From NCBI RefSeq assembly GCF_014467235.1, contig NZ_NKHP01000003.1, forward strand, positions 62,001 to 126,000: DNA of 64,000 nt, in the 5' to 3' direction. Both the position numbers and the translations under genes were made by a program. Positions within the stretch are counted from its first letter, which is position 1. Each line of letters begins with the position of its first letter. The stretch is from Xenorhabdus indica (GTDB taxonomy: Bacteria; Pseudomonadota; Gammaproteobacteria; Enterobacterales; Enterobacteriaceae). Below the pieces are notes generated by a model, which saw only the letters and a program-made list of their open reading frames with translations, made no database searches and was not told the DNA's origin. Positions 28,484 to 38,258 of the stretch are shown one piece after another.

Positions 28484-28507
28484 CGGTGATCGTCGAAACG
28501 ATCACCG
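28484..28507. terminator. Hairpin downstream of nagE
   Basis: CGGTGATCGT and ACGATCACCG pair perfectly around CGAA, 28 bp past the nagE stop on the minus strand. There is no uninterrupted U-run, so it is either a weak terminator or an mRNA-stabilising stem. Confidence 0.45.
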
Positions 28508-28534
28508 TTAGCCTGGAAGGAGAAATAAATTAAT

Positions 28535-30562
28535 CTATTTCATTACCTGAAATAAATTTGATTCTTTAGCAATAACATGACGTTCAGCCATGATACTGAT
28601 ACCCGCATAGTCATCAATATTACTGATAACAATCGGACTTATCATTGACTTAGCATGAGTGTTCAGGTATTCAAGATCCAATTTCAATAATGGCTCCCCT
28701 ACTGTCACTTTTACACCTTCTTCAACCAAACGCTCAAACCCCTTACCTTGTAAAGAAACGGTATCAATGCCCATGTGGATAATCACTTCAACACCGTCAT
28801 CTGCCTCAATACACAATGCATGATTAGTATCGAACACTTTCACTACCGTACCTGAAATCGGTGAAAAAACAGTATCAGAGGTCGGTTTAATAGCAATCCC
28901 ATCACCCACTAATTTGCTGGAAAAAGCTTCATCCGGGACATCCTCTAATTTAACCAATTCACCTGTTACAGGAGCCATTAAGGTTAAAATGACTTTTTCT
29001 TGCGACTTACGATCTTTTTTTACCTGAATATCAGGCTTTGAAGCCTGGTGTTCTGTTTCAGCCGCAATAGGTCCTTTGGTGATAACTTTCTTCATGGCAT
29101 TGGCGACCAATTCTGCGCGGGTTCCAATAATAATCTGAACACTCTCTTTGTTCAGACGGATAATCCCGGAAGCACCAAGCCGCTTGACTGCTTGTTCATT
29201 AATCAAACCTGAGTCTTTTACTGATAAGCGTAAACGGGTAATACAGGAGTCAATACCCGTTAAATTGCCTGAACCGCCTACTGCTGCAATATATTTATAC
29301 GCTTCTTCCTCAATATTACCTGGGCCAATGGTTTTTGCAGCCATATCGATATCATAACCATCCGTTTGTCCGGTGGAGAACAATTCACGCCCCAGTGTCA
29401 ACAGGTTGAACTTTTTGATCGTGAAACGAAATATCACATAGTAGAGACAGAAGAAGACCAAACCTTGTGGAATAAGCATGTACCAGTGAACGGCCAACGG
29501 ATTGCGTGAAGAGAGCAGAAGGTCAATAAAGCCAGCAGTGAAACCAAAACCAGCAATCCAGTGCATAGTCGCCGCAATATAGACTGAAATCCCCGTCATA
29601 ATGGCATGCAGGACATAAAGTACAGGTGCAACAAACATGAAAGAGAATTCAAGTGGCTCCGTTACCCCAGTAAAGAATGCAGCAAATGCGCCTGCCATCA
29701 TAATACCGCCAACCATTGCTCTGTTTTCAGGACGCGCGCAGTGGTAAATCGCTAATGCCGCTCCCGGCAGACCAAACATCATAATGGGGAAGAAACCTGC
29801 CTGATAACGCCCGGTAATACCGGGAATGGCTGTCCCTTCAGCAATAGATTTTGCTCCTGCCAAGAAGTTAGGGATGTCATTGATCCCCGCAACATCAAAC
29901 CAAAAAACTGAATTCAAGGCATGATGTAAACCTATCGGTATTAACAAACGGTTAAAGAAGGCATAAAGCCCTGCCCCCGTTGAGCCAAGATTAGTAATAC
30001 TTTCACCAAATGCCACCAGCCAGCTATAAATCACAGGCCAGATAAACATCAAGATAAAAGAGAGCAGGACCATCAAGAAGGAATTCAATATAGGCACTAA
30101 ACGACGGCCACTGAAAAATGATAATGCCTGAGGCAATTCAATATGGCTGTAACGGTTATAAAGTTCGGCTGAAATAACGCCCACTAAGATGCCAACAAAC
30201 TGGTTATTGATCTTACTGAATGCGACTGGCACTTCAGCAATCGGAATATTTTTAATCATTGCGATGACTGCAGGAGAGCATAGTTTAAGGACAACCATAA
30301 ATCCGACTAATCCGGTCAATGCGGCAGCACCATCCTTATCTTTCGACATACCATAAGCAATCCCAATCGCAAATAATATTGCCATATTTTCGAGAATGGC
30401 ATTTCCTGATGAAATAAGCAGCGCTGCCAGAGGGTTATCGGCCCCCCAACCCGTTGGATCGATCCAATATCCAACGCCAACTAGTATTGCCGCTGCGGGC
30501 AATGTTGCCACGGGCACCATCAATGCCCGGCCAATCCGTTGTAAGTAACTTAGAATGTTCAC
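28535..30562 (-). CDS. nagE: N-acetylglucosamine-specific PTS enzyme IICBA
   Basis: This 675-residue membrane transporter takes up and phosphorylates GlcNAc to GlcNAc-6-P. The order is IIC (about residues 1-370, multiple helices beginning SYLQRIGRALMVPVATLPAA), then IIB with its phospho-cysteine (GIDSCITRLRLSV), then IIA with its phospho-histidine (VIIHMGIDTVSL). The fused CBA arrangement and length match NagE. It diverges from nagBAC across a 333-bp shared control region. It is followed by remnants rather than by its E. coli neighbour glnS directly, although glnS is still the next intact gene. Confidence 0.96.
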   Translation of the reverse strand: MNILSYLQRIGRALMVPVATLPAAAILVGVGYWIDPTGWGADNPLAALLISSGNAILENMAILFAIGIAYGMSKDKDGAAALTGLVGFMVVLKLCSPAVIAMIKNIPIAEVPVAFSKINNQFVGILVGVISAELYNRYSHIELPQALSFFSGRRLVPILNSFLMVLLSFILMFIWPVIYSWLVAFGESITNLGSTGAGLYAFFNRLLIPIGLHHALNSVFWFDVAGINDIPNFLAGAKSIAEGTAIPGITGRYQAGFFPIMMFGLPGAALAIYHCARPENRAMVGGIMMAGAFAAFFTGVTEPLEFSFMFVAPVLYVLHAIMTGISVYIAATMHWIAGFGFTAGFIDLLLSSRNPLAVHWYMLIPQGLVFFCLYYVIFRFTIKKFNLLTLGRELFSTGQTDGYDIDMAAKTIGPGNIEEEAYKYIAAVGGSGNLTGIDSCITRLRLSVKDSGLINEQAVKRLGASGIIRLNKESVQIIIGTRAELVANAMKKVITKGPIAAETEHQASKPDIQVKKDRKSQEKVILTLMAPVTGELVKLEDVPDEAFSSKLVGDGIAIKPTSDTVFSPISGTVVKVFDTNHALCIEADDGVEVIIHMGIDTVSLQGKGFERLVEEGVKVTVGEPLLKLDLEYLNTHAKSMISPIVISNIDDYAGISIMAERHVIAKESNLFQVMK

Positions 30563-30697
30563 TCACGCCCCCTTAAAGCTCCATTAATGGAGTCTTTTAT
30601 TTAATGAATGATGTAATGACATCACTTATGTGTTTCTTATTAAAATATTTTTATTCTAAAAAAATTATTTTTTATCACAAATTAAATCCTTCTGATA

Positions 30698-30713
30698 TGT
30701 GATAAAAATCACC
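30698..30713. promoter_or_regulatory. CRP site candidate in the nag control region
   Basis: TGTGAT-AAAA-ATCACC fits the CRP consensus TGTGA-N6-TCACA at nine of ten core positions. CRP activates the nag operon in E. coli. Assignment is by motif only. Confidence 0.6.
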
Positions 30714-30757
30714 ACAATTGATATTTTTTTAATCAAAATATGGCCTTAATCAAAAAC

Positions 30758-30778
30758 TTATTTTACTATAAAAAATAA
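30758..30778. promoter_or_regulatory. NagC operator candidate
   Basis: TTATTTT and AAAAATAA flank a short centre, resembling the A/T-rich NagC box with TTATTT/AAATAA ends. It lies about 120 bp before nagB. AT-richness makes chance matches likely, so confidence is low. Confidence 0.35.
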
Positions 30779-30895
30779 CATTTCAACTTTCGACAAGTAG
30801 AACCATTACAAAGAACAGGTATGATAGACGGCTTTCCTCGACAACGGTTTGTATGGTTCCATTTTTAACCATGAATAATGCTTAAAGAGGTCATC

Positions 30896-31702
30896 ATGAG
30901 GCTGATCCCCCTAACAAATACAAGTGATGTAGGTCGATGGTCTGCACACTACATTGCTAGTAAAATCAACGAATTTCATCCAACAACAGAGCATCCTTTT
31001 GTACTCGGCCTGCCCACTGGCAGTACACCACTGGCGACTTATAAAGAACTCATCGCGCTATATCAGGCAGGAAAAGTCAGTTTCAAGCATGTCGTCACTT
31101 TCAATATGGATGAATATGTCGGTATTCCTGCAAATCATCCCCAGAGTTACCACACTTTCATGCATCAGAATTTCTTTAATCACATCGATATCCCAAAAGA
31201 AAACATAAACTTACTCAATGGTAATGCGAAAGATGTTGATGCTGAATGTTTACGTTATGAAAATAAGATCAAGTCGTATGGAAAAATCCATCTGTTTATG
31301 GGCGGTGTAGGTAATGACGGTCATATCGCCTTTAACGAACCGGCGTCCTCCCTTTCTTCACGTACCCGGATTAAAACGTTAACGCTGGAAACGCGAACAG
31401 CTAACTCGCGTTTTTTCGATAATAATGTGGACTTAGTTCCCCAATATGCTTTAACCATTGGTGTAGGTACATTAATGGATGCCGAAGAGATCTTGATTTT
31501 GGCGACAGGGGCCCAAAAAGCCTTGGCCCTGCAAGCTGCAATTGAAGGCAACGTTAACCATATGTGGACAGTAAGTTGTTTGCAGATACACCCAAAAGCG
31601 ATCATCGTCTGTGATGAACCTGCAACGATGGAGTTAAGAGTAAAAACAGTGAAATATTTTTACCAGCTAGAGGCGGAAATTCTTAATGAGTTCGCCAGTT
31701 AG
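30896..31702 (+). CDS. nagB: Glucosamine-6-phosphate deaminase
   Basis: This 268-residue enzyme converts GlcN-6-P to fructose-6-P and ammonia. It begins [15 protein letters not shown] after AAAGAGG. A frame-extending ATG at 30878 has no such site and is rejected. The catalytic region FNMDEYVG and the block [20 protein letters not shown] are intact. It is first in nagBAC, 29 bp before nagA. The sequence is close to the E. coli hexameric, GlcNAc-6-P-activated enzyme. Confidence 0.96.
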   Translation: MRLIPLTNTSDVGRWSAHYIASKINEFHPTTEHPFVLGLPTGSTPLATYKELIALYQAGKVSFKHVVTFNMDEYVGIPANHPQSYHTFMHQNFFNHIDIPKENINLLNGNAKDVDAECLRYENKIKSYGKIHLFMGGVGNDGHIAFNEPASSLSSRTRIKTLTLETRTANSRFFDNNVDLVPQYALTIGVGTLMDAEEILILATGAQKALALQAAIEGNVNHMWTVSCLQIHPKAIIVCDEPATMELRVKTVKYFYQLEAEILNEFAS

Positions 31703-31731
31703 TACTTAATTCAGGCGATTAGGAGACCAGA

Positions 31732-32979
31732 ATGTACGCTTTAACTAACTGTATTATCTATACCGGACACGAAAGACTGGACGGACATGCTGTCATCATT
31801 GCAGATGGTTTGATTAAGCAAGTCTGTCCAGAAAATGAATTACCGGAACATATTGAAAAACACGATTTACACGGTGTAAATCTCTCTCCCGGATTTATTG
31901 ATCTGCAAGTCAATGGCTGTGGGGGGGTTCAATATAATGAACGGCTGGAATACATTACGGAAGAGACGCTGCGTATTATGCAGGAAACTAATCAGCGTCA
32001 TGGTTGTACCAGTTTTCTGCCTACACTTATCACCAGCCCTGATGAACTGATGATTAAAGCCATTGAAGTGATGCGTATCTACTTAGTCAACAATCCTAAT
32101 CAGGCACTTGGATTACATCTGGAAGGGCCTTACATCAATCCGATAAAAAAAGGGACTCACAATCCAGCCTACATACGCAAACCAACATCTGAGATGGTCA
32201 ATTATTTGTGTATTAATGCAGATGTGATCACCAAGATTACCCTTGCTCCTGAGATGGTCGAAGAGCAGTGCATTCACCAATTAACTGAAGCGGGTATTAT
32301 TGTTTCTGCTGGTCACTCCAATGCAACTTATGAAGAGGCCCGGCGAGGGTTCCGTAATGGCATTACTTTTTCTACCCACTTATATAATGCCATGCCTGCC
32401 ATTTCCGGCCGCCAACCTGGGCTAATCAGCGCTATTTATGATACATCTGAAGTCTATGCCGGCATTATTTGTGATGGTATGCATGTATCATGGCCAAATA
32501 TCCGTAGCGCCAAAAGATTGAAAAATGAAAAATTAGTTCTTGTGACAGATGCTATCGTCCCTGCCGGTCTTGATTCAGCGACAAATACCCTGGAGCAATT
32601 CACTTTTGCTAATAAAACAATATATTATCGTGATGGATTATGTGTCGATGCACATGGCACACTAAGCGGCTCCTCAGTCACAATGATAGAGAGCGTCAAG
32701 AATAGTGTTGAACATGTCGGTATCGCTTTGGATGAAACATTGCGGATGGCAACTCTTTATCCAGCCAAAGCCATCGGTGTTGATAAACACCTCGGTACGA
32801 TTGAAGTCGGCAAAGTCGCAAACCTGACCGCATTCACACATAATTTCAAAATCTGCAAGACCATAGTTAACGGAAACATAGTCCACGAAAACGTGGTTAA
32901 CGAAAAAACAGCGAACAAAAACATAGCCAACAAAGATATTGATAATGGAAACATCGGAAACGAAGTTGAACTATCGTGA
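31732..32979 (+). CDS. nagA: N-acetylglucosamine-6-phosphate deacetylase with Asn-rich C-terminal tail
   Basis: This amidohydrolase removes acetate from GlcNAc-6-P. The metal/substrate segments are visible: [48 protein letters not shown] and [15 protein letters not shown] precedes the ATG. The protein is 415 residues against about 382 in E. coli. After TIVNG, where the E. coli protein nearly ends, it carries about 34 extra residues of low complexity ([20 protein letters not shown]...). This tail is built of short degenerate N-x-N units and looks like repeat expansion. nagC follows after 12 bp. Confidence 0.95.
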   Translation: MYALTNCIIYTGHERLDGHAVIIADGLIKQVCPENELPEHIEKHDLHGVNLSPGFIDLQVNGCGGVQYNERLEYITEETLRIMQETNQRHGCTSFLPTLITSPDELMIKAIEVMRIYLVNNPNQALGLHLEGPYINPIKKGTHNPAYIRKPTSEMVNYLCINADVITKITLAPEMVEEQCIHQLTEAGIIVSAGHSNATYEEARRGFRNGITFSTHLYNAMPAISGRQPGLISAIYDTSEVYAGIICDGMHVSWPNIRSAKRLKNEKLVLVTDAIVPAGLDSATNTLEQFTFANKTIYYRDGLCVDAHGTLSGSSVTMIESVKNSVEHVGIALDETLRMATLYPAKAIGVDKHLGTIEVGKVANLTAFTHNFKICKTIVNGNIVHENVVNEKTANKNIANKDIDNGNIGNEVELS

Positions 32980-32991
32980 GCATAGAGTCTG

Positions 32992-34215
32992 ATGAGTAAC
33001 CATAATGCACAGAAGCAAATCGGTAATATTGACCTGGTTAAACAGCTCAATAGTGCGGTGGTCTATCGTTTGATAGACCAACATGGCCCGATATCCCGTA
33101 TTCAAATTGCAGAAGAAAGCCAGCTTGCGCCCGCCAGTGTCACCAAAATCACTCGTCAGTTATTAGAACGCGGCCTGATAAAAGAAATTGACCAGCAAGC
33201 TTCTACTGGCGGGCGTCGGGCTATTTCTATCGTTACAGAAACCAGCCGCTTTCATACTATTGGCATACGGCTCGGACGCCATGATGCGACAATTGCATTA
33301 TTTGATATGAGTGCCAAACAATTAGCCGAAGAGCACTACTCCGTACAGGAGAGTACACAACAGGAAATCGAAAAACGGATTATCTGCGCCATTGAGAATT
33401 TCATTGCCAAAAATCAGCGGCGGATCCGTGAATTGATCGCAATTTCAATCATTCTTCCCGGCTTGGTGGATCCCGATAACGGCATCGTTCGTTACATGCC
33501 ACACATAAAAGTAGACAATTGGCCATTGGTGCAAAACCTACGGAAACATTTCAATATCTCCTGCTTTACCGGGCATGACATTCGCAGCCTTGCGTTGGCA
33601 GAGCACTATTTCGGGGCCACCCGCCATTGTGAAGACTCACTTCTGGTACGCGTTCACCGTGGTACAGGAGCAGGAGTTATCATCAATAATAATATTTTGC
33701 TCAATAAACGTGGCAATCTGGGAGAAATAGGTCACATCCAAATCGAACCACTGGGTGAACGTTGCCATTGCGGAAATTTTGGCTGTCTGGAAACTATTGT
33801 ATCTAACTCAGCAATAGAGGCTAAAGTACAGCATCAATTACGGCAAGGATTTCCAAGCAAATTAACCTTAAATAGCTGCACTATTCGTGACATATGCCTC
33901 GCAGCTAATCAGGGAGATCCTCTGGCAGTCGAAGTTATCAGGCAAGTAGGGCACAATCTTGGTAAAGCTATTGCCATCGCCATTAATTTATTTAATCCCC
34001 AGAAAATAGTTATTGCTGGTGATATTACGGAAGCTGAGCAAGTTCTGCTTACAGCTATTCAAAGCTGCATCAACACACAGTCGTTAAAAGCCTTCCGTGA
34101 AGATCTCCCCGTCGTTGTTTCTGAACTAAATCACTGTTCCGCAATTGGTGCATTTGCCTTAACAAAGCGAGCGATGCTCAATGGTGTACTGTTGCAACAT
34201 CTTCTTGGAGGATAA
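32992..34215 (+). CDS. nagC: NagC, ROK-family repressor of GlcNAc utilisation
   Basis: This 407-residue protein has an N-terminal winged helix (about residues 18-75, RIQIAEESQLAPASVTKITR) and a ROK sugar-kinase-like effector domain with the zinc motif GERCHCGNFGCLET. GlcNAc-6-P is the NagC inducer in E. coli. It is last in nagBAC. The nagD gene that follows in E. coli is absent; after 150 bp the tRNA cluster starts. It probably controls nagE, nagBAC and perhaps chb. Confidence 0.95.
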   Translation: MSNHNAQKQIGNIDLVKQLNSAVVYRLIDQHGPISRIQIAEESQLAPASVTKITRQLLERGLIKEIDQQASTGGRRAISIVTETSRFHTIGIRLGRHDATIALFDMSAKQLAEEHYSVQESTQQEIEKRIICAIENFIAKNQRRIRELIAISIILPGLVDPDNGIVRYMPHIKVDNWPLVQNLRKHFNISCFTGHDIRSLALAEHYFGATRHCEDSLLVRVHRGTGAGVIINNNILLNKRGNLGEIGHIQIEPLGERCHCGNFGCLETIVSNSAIEAKVQHQLRQGFPSKLTLNSCTIRDICLAANQGDPLAVEVIRQVGHNLGKAIAIAINLFNPQKIVIAGDITEAEQVLLTAIQSCINTQSLKAFREDLPVVVSELNHCSAIGAFALTKRAMLNGVLLQHLLGG

Positions 34216-34369
34216 TTTCACCAACATCGTTGGTTTTATCATCAATATGATTACAAGCCAAACAAACAAGCGATATTACGCATATTTTTTTAAAAAAGCA
34301 GTTGACGCATCTGTCTGATATACGCATAATGCGCCCCGCACCGCCGATGAAGGCAAAGCGAAAAAAGAT

Positions 34370-34446
34370 GGCTACGTAGCTCAGCTGGTTAGAGCACAGC
34401 ACTCATAATGCTGGGGTCACAGGTTCGATTCCCGTCGTAGCCACCA
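34370..34446 (+). tRNA. metT: tRNA-Met (CAU), elongator, copy 1
   Basis: This is a 77-nt cloverleaf starting GGCTACGTAGCTCAGC, with CCA encoded. The anticodon loop ACTCATAAT gives CAU. It is near-identical to E. coli metT/metU and repeated at 34890. It opens the six-tRNA cluster. Confidence 0.95.
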
Positions 34447-34451
34447 TCTTT

Positions 34452-34536
34452 GCGGGAGTGGCGAAATTGGTAGACGCACCAGATTTAGGTTCTGGCGCCG
34501 CAAGGTGTGCGAGTTCAAGTCTCGCCTCCCGCACCA
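34452..34536 (+). tRNA. leuW: tRNA-Leu (UAG)
   Basis: This 85-nt class II tRNA with a long variable arm starts GCGGGAGTGGCGAAATTGG and has CCA encoded. The anticodon loop ATTTAGGTT gives UAG. It is 5 nt after the first tRNA-Met, the position of leuW in E. coli. Confidence 0.95.
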
Positions 34537-34613
34537 TTTTCTTCGTCGGTTATACTTAAATCGGGTTGAACTGGTTTCGTTTCGGGTTTAAGTTTTAGTG
34601 TGTTATTTTCAGG

Positions 34614-34688
34614 TGGGGTATCGCCAAGCGGTAAGGCACCAGGTTTTGATCCTGGCATACCCTGGTTCGAATCCAGGTACCCCAGCCA
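34614..34688 (+). tRNA. glnU: tRNA-Gln (UUG), copy 1
   Basis: This is a 75-nt cloverleaf starting TGGGGTATCGCCAAGCGG with encoded CCA; the anticodon loop TTTTGAT gives UUG. It differs by one base from the copy at 34774. Confidence 0.95.
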
Positions 34689-34773
34689 TAATGCTGAAAA
34701 CAACCATAACTAAAACGTAAAGCACCAAAAATAACGAACTGGTAACAACAAGATTTTAATGAGAATAGTCAGG

Positions 34774-34848
34774 TGGGGTATCGCCAAGCGGTAAGGCACC
34801 AGGTTTTGATCCTGGCATGCCCTGGTTCGAATCCAGGTACCCCAGCCA
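34774..34848 (+). tRNA. glnW: tRNA-Gln (UUG), copy 2
   Basis: This is a second 75-nt tRNA-Gln(UUG), with the same upstream TCAGG leader as copy 1, consistent with a duplication that included a few flanking bases. Confidence 0.95.
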
Positions 34849-34889
34849 TATTCCTGAATGTTTTCATAAAATTTACTGTTAACGTAAAT

Positions 34890-34966
34890 GGCTACGTAGC
34901 TCAGCTGGTTAGAGCACAGCACTCATAATGCTGGGGTCACAGGTTCGATTCCCGTCGTAGCCACCA
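34890..34966 (+). tRNA. metU: tRNA-Met (CAU), elongator, copy 2
   Basis: This is identical to the gene at 34370-34446 over its 77 nt. It is the metU position of the E. coli cluster. Confidence 0.95.
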
Positions 34967-34980
34967 TTTAAAAATTCAGT

Positions 34981-35055
34981 TGGGGTATCGCCAAGCGGTA
35001 AGGCACCGGATTCTGATTCCGGCATTCCCAGGTTCGAATCCTGGTACCCCAGCCA
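34981..35055 (+). tRNA. glnV: tRNA-Gln (CUG)
   Basis: This 75-nt tRNA has anticodon loop TTCTGAT, giving CUG. E. coli has two such genes here (glnV, glnX); only one is present. It is followed by a strong terminator. Confidence 0.95.
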
Positions 35056-35083
35056 GATTTTTCAAAGTGTTAACTGAATTGAC

Positions 35084-35108
35084 AACCACCGATAGGTGGT
35101 TTTTTTGT
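35084..35108 (+). terminator. Intrinsic terminator of the tRNA cluster
   Basis: AACCACC and GGTGGTT pair around GATA and run into TTTTTTTG. It closes the tRNA operon. Confidence 0.9.
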
Positions 35109-35237
35109 TTTTCTGCCACTAAATCTCCCCTATATCTTCATCAAACAGCACTTAATACACGTTATTAAAAATGGCAGGTCATTAGAGTAAGCAATAAATA
35201 CTTGCCGAAGTCCCATTTCGGGACTACCACGAAGATT

Positions 35238-35365
35238 ATGAAAATAATATCCGTTGCATCACTGAAAGCGTTTTGGGAAAAATTACATGGAAGTCAATTT
35301 GGGCTAACGGAGCATTTGCAAAAAAATGCTCCTATCCAAACATATTCGATAAAGAAACAACAATC
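35238..35365 (+). pseudogene. Possible HigB-type toxin gene remnant
   Basis: The plus-strand frame MKIISVASLKAFWEKLHGS resembles the N-terminus of HigB-family mRNA interferases (typically MRIIS...LREFWEK). One base later in frame, the sequence SIWANGAFAKKCSYPNIFDK could correspond to the family's W...ADIK..Y..ASI region. No antitoxin gene follows, and the frame runs into the 3' end of ubiF. It is either a short, frameshifted relic or chance similarity; I lean to a relic. Confidence 0.35.
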
Positions 35366-36557
35366 ACACGCCCAACGCATATTTTAGCGCCAGTTTTTTC
35401 ATCACACCTGAACGTTGTGCTGCCATCAATGCCAGATTACGCATGGTTTTCAAGCCCGGCAAATTATGGCTGAATACCGTATGAAAGAGATCCATTCCTG
35501 CCTGCATGACCAAATTATCCGGCATTCTGCGACATTGATAGCGTTTCAGAACTGCCAAAGACTCCCACTTTTCATGCAAGTCCTTAGCATTGATCAATAC
35601 ATTAAGCAAAGTATCAACATCCCGATAGCCCAAATTAACCCCCTGCCCCGCCAATGGGTTAATAGTATGAGCGGCATCTCCCAGTAAAACCAAACCTTCA
35701 CGTACATAATCGTTGGCATGATGGCGCATCAAAGGAAACGACCCTGTGACAACCGGTGTTACTTTGCCTAAACGGGCTGGAAATGCCTGAAATATTTCCC
35801 GTTCAAGTTGTGTCATTGACATCGCTTGTAACTGGCGAATACGAGCGGGAGAGTCATACCACACTAATGAAGCCCATTGTTCAAACAATGGCAGGAAGGC
35901 TCTAGGGCCGGAAGGAAAAAATTGCTGCCATGTTATATCTTGCTGAGGCTGTTCAGTTTTGACTGTAATCAGCATACACGACTGACGATATTGCCATCCC
36001 CTACTACCGATACCAGCCAATTGCCGAACCTGCGAGCGGGCACCATCGGCGCCAATAATTAAACGTGTGTTTAATTCCGTACCATTAGCCAATTCAACCC
36101 GCCATGTTTTATGATCACGTTGCCGATACATCGATTTCAATGTAGCTGGACAGAAAAGCGAGAGATTGGGATGCTGTTCAAATTCCTGCCACAATGCCAA
36201 CTGCAAAACACGGTTTTCTACCATGTACCCTAATTCCGGTAAACCAAGACTTTCTGCATCGAAAATCACGTTGGAATCATTCTGTTCCCAGGTTTCCAGA
36301 GTCCGATAAGGTGCACTACGCATCTGTAAGACATTTTTCCATGCCCCTAGCTGTTTCAATAAATCCACAGAAGCACAGCTAACCGAAGAGACACGAACAT
36401 CCGGTTCATGAGCTGCATGATAAGGTTGTGGTGTCTGGTGTTCCAATAATGCGACCCGCCAGCCTTCTTGTGCCAACCCCAAAGCCGTTGCTGCACCAAT
36501 CATGCCTGCACCAACGACAACAATATCGAATTTTTGTTGTGGATTATTCATATTCAT
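35364..36557 (-). CDS. ubiF: 3-demethoxyubiquinol 3-hydroxylase UbiF
   Basis: This 397-residue FAD monooxygenase adds the last ring hydroxyl in ubiquinone synthesis. The dinucleotide motif VVGAGMIGAATALGLA lies near the N-terminus. The GADGARS motif and the second FAD motif GLVLLGDAAHTINPLAGQG are intact. The frame opens with GTG at 36560, followed at once by ATG at 36557, and AGAGG is 11 bp upstream of the ATG. It diverges from miaB, as in E. coli. Confidence 0.93.
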   Translation of the reverse strand: MNMNNPQQKFDIVVVGAGMIGAATALGLAQEGWRVALLEHQTPQPYHAAHEPDVRVSSVSCASVDLLKQLGAWKNVLQMRSAPYRTLETWEQNDSNVIFDAESLGLPELGYMVENRVLQLALWQEFEQHPNLSLFCPATLKSMYRQRDHKTWRVELANGTELNTRLIIGADGARSQVRQLAGIGSRGWQYRQSCMLITVKTEQPQQDITWQQFFPSGPRAFLPLFEQWASLVWYDSPARIRQLQAMSMTQLEREIFQAFPARLGKVTPVVTGSFPLMRHHANDYVREGLVLLGDAAHTINPLAGQGVNLGYRDVDTLLNVLINAKDLHEKWESLAVLKRYQCRRMPDNLVMQAGMDLFHTVFSHNLPGLKTMRNLALMAAQRSGVMKKLALKYALGV

Positions 36558-36767
36558 CACATTATTAACCTCTTGATTAAAAGTGTACCGGAATTTTCCC
36601 TTTCCGGCTGCGAATATCCGGTGTTACAGTCTGGTCACTGGTGTCTCAAATGACTACAATAGCCAGCAACATTATGATGCTAAATACACTGTATTCAATA
36701 CGCAGATTCAATACACTACGCTTTCAGTGTTGATGCATTATTTCACTGAAAACACCGGATACACAAA

Positions 36768-38198
36768 ATGTCGACGATAAAAAAACTGTATATCAAAACC
36801 TGGGGCTGTCAGATGAACGAATACGATTCATCCAAGATGGCCGACCTGCTGGAAACCACTCACGGTTATCAGTTAACCGATGTCGCCGAAGAAGCAGATA
36901 TCTTACTCCTGAACACATGTTCTATTCGTGAAAAAGCACAAGAAAAAGTCTTCCACCAACTCGGACGCTGGAAAGGGCTGAAAGATAAAAACCCTGAAGT
37001 CATCATTGGTGTCGGTGGTTGCGTCGCTTCTCAGGAAGGAGATTACATCCGCCAGCGTGCACCTAGCGTTGATATTATCTTCGGACCACAAACCCTGCAC
37101 CGTCTGCCGGAAATGATTAATCATGTAAAAGGCACCCGCAGCCCTGTTGTTGATATCAGTTTCCCTGAAATCGAAAAGTTCGACCGTTTGCCAGAGCCGC
37201 GAGCTGAAGGCCCGACTGCATTCGTTTCTATCATGGAAGGCTGTAATAAGTACTGCACATTCTGCGTTGTTCCTTACACCCGCGGGGAAGAAGTCAGTCG
37301 TCCTTGCGATGATATCCTATTTGAAATTGCCCAACTTGCGGCCCAAGGCGTGCGTGAAGTTAACTTGCTCGGCCAGAATGTTAACGCTTACCGTGGAGCA
37401 ACATTTGATGGGGATATCTGCACATTTGCAGAATTACTGCGTCTGGTTGCGGCTATTGATGGTATCGACCGTATACGCTTCACCACCAGCCATCCTATCG
37501 AATTTACTGACGATATTATCGCCGTTTATGAAGATACACCGGAATTAGTTAGCTTCCTGCATTTGCCCGTCCAGAGTGGCTCTGATCGTATTCTGACCCT
37601 GATGAAACGCGCCCATACCGCACTGGAATACAAAGGCATTATTCGCCGCCTGCGTAAAGCACGCCCTGACATTCTCATCAGTTCTGATTTTATCATCGGT
37701 TTCCCAGGCGAAACACAAGACGACTTTGAAAAAACGATGAAATTGATTGCCGAAGTTAATTTCGACATGAGTTTCAGCTTCATTTATTCAGCACGTCCGG
37801 GAACGCCTGCGGCTGATTTGCCAGACGATGTGAGTGAAGAAGAGAAGAAACAACGCCTGTACCTGCTCCAGCAGCGTATTAACCAACAAGCCATGAGCTA
37901 TAGCCGCGCCATGCTTAGCAGCACACAGCGCATTTTGGTTGAAGGCCCATCCCGCAAAAATATCATGGAGCTTTCTGGCCGTACTGAGAACAACCGTGTG
38001 GTTAATTTCGAAGGTACACCTGATATGATTGGTAAATTTGTTGATGTCGAAATTGTTGATGTTTATGCCAACTCCCTGCGTGGTAAGGTGATCCGTACCG
38101 AAGATGAAATGGATTTACGTATCCATGAATCGCCTGCGTCAGTGATTGCCCGTACCCGTAAGGAAGACGAAATCGGCGTTGGCATTTATCAGCCCTAA
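36768..38198 (+). CDS. miaB: tRNA-2-methylthio-N6-isopentenyladenosine synthase MiaB
   Basis: This 476-residue radical-SAM methylthiotransferase modifies A37 of tRNAs reading U-starting codons. The N-terminal UPF0004 domain carries the auxiliary-cluster cysteines ([25 protein letters not shown]). The radical-SAM CxxxCxxC is at residues 159-166 (GCNKYCTFC), and a C-terminal TRAM domain follows. It is followed by ybeZ after 60 bp. Length is normal. Confidence 0.96.
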   Translation: MSTIKKLYIKTWGCQMNEYDSSKMADLLETTHGYQLTDVAEEADILLLNTCSIREKAQEKVFHQLGRWKGLKDKNPEVIIGVGGCVASQEGDYIRQRAPSVDIIFGPQTLHRLPEMINHVKGTRSPVVDISFPEIEKFDRLPEPRAEGPTAFVSIMEGCNKYCTFCVVPYTRGEEVSRPCDDILFEIAQLAAQGVREVNLLGQNVNAYRGATFDGDICTFAELLRLVAAIDGIDRIRFTTSHPIEFTDDIIAVYEDTPELVSFLHLPVQSGSDRILTLMKRAHTALEYKGIIRRLRKARPDILISSDFIIGFPGETQDDFEKTMKLIAEVNFDMSFSFIYSARPGTPAADLPDDVSEEEKKQRLYLLQQRINQQAMSYSRAMLSSTQRILVEGPSRKNIMELSGRTENNRVVNFEGTPDMIGKFVDVEIVDVYANSLRGKVIRTEDEMDLRIHESPASVIARTRKEDEIGVGIYQP

Positions 38199-38258
38199 AA
38201 AATAGGTCAACTTTAACAAATAGGCCAGTCTTGACAGGCCCTAATATAGAGATAATCA

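Larger units (their letters stand above)
30563..30895. promoter_or_regulatory. Divergent nagE-nagB control region
   Basis: This 333-bp, very AT-rich stretch carries both nag promoters. It contains a CRP-like site (30698-30713), a NagC-box-like palindrome (30758-30778) and the ACAACGGTTT motif near 30841. In E. coli NagC loops between two operators here; the layout is compatible with that. Confidence 0.6.
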
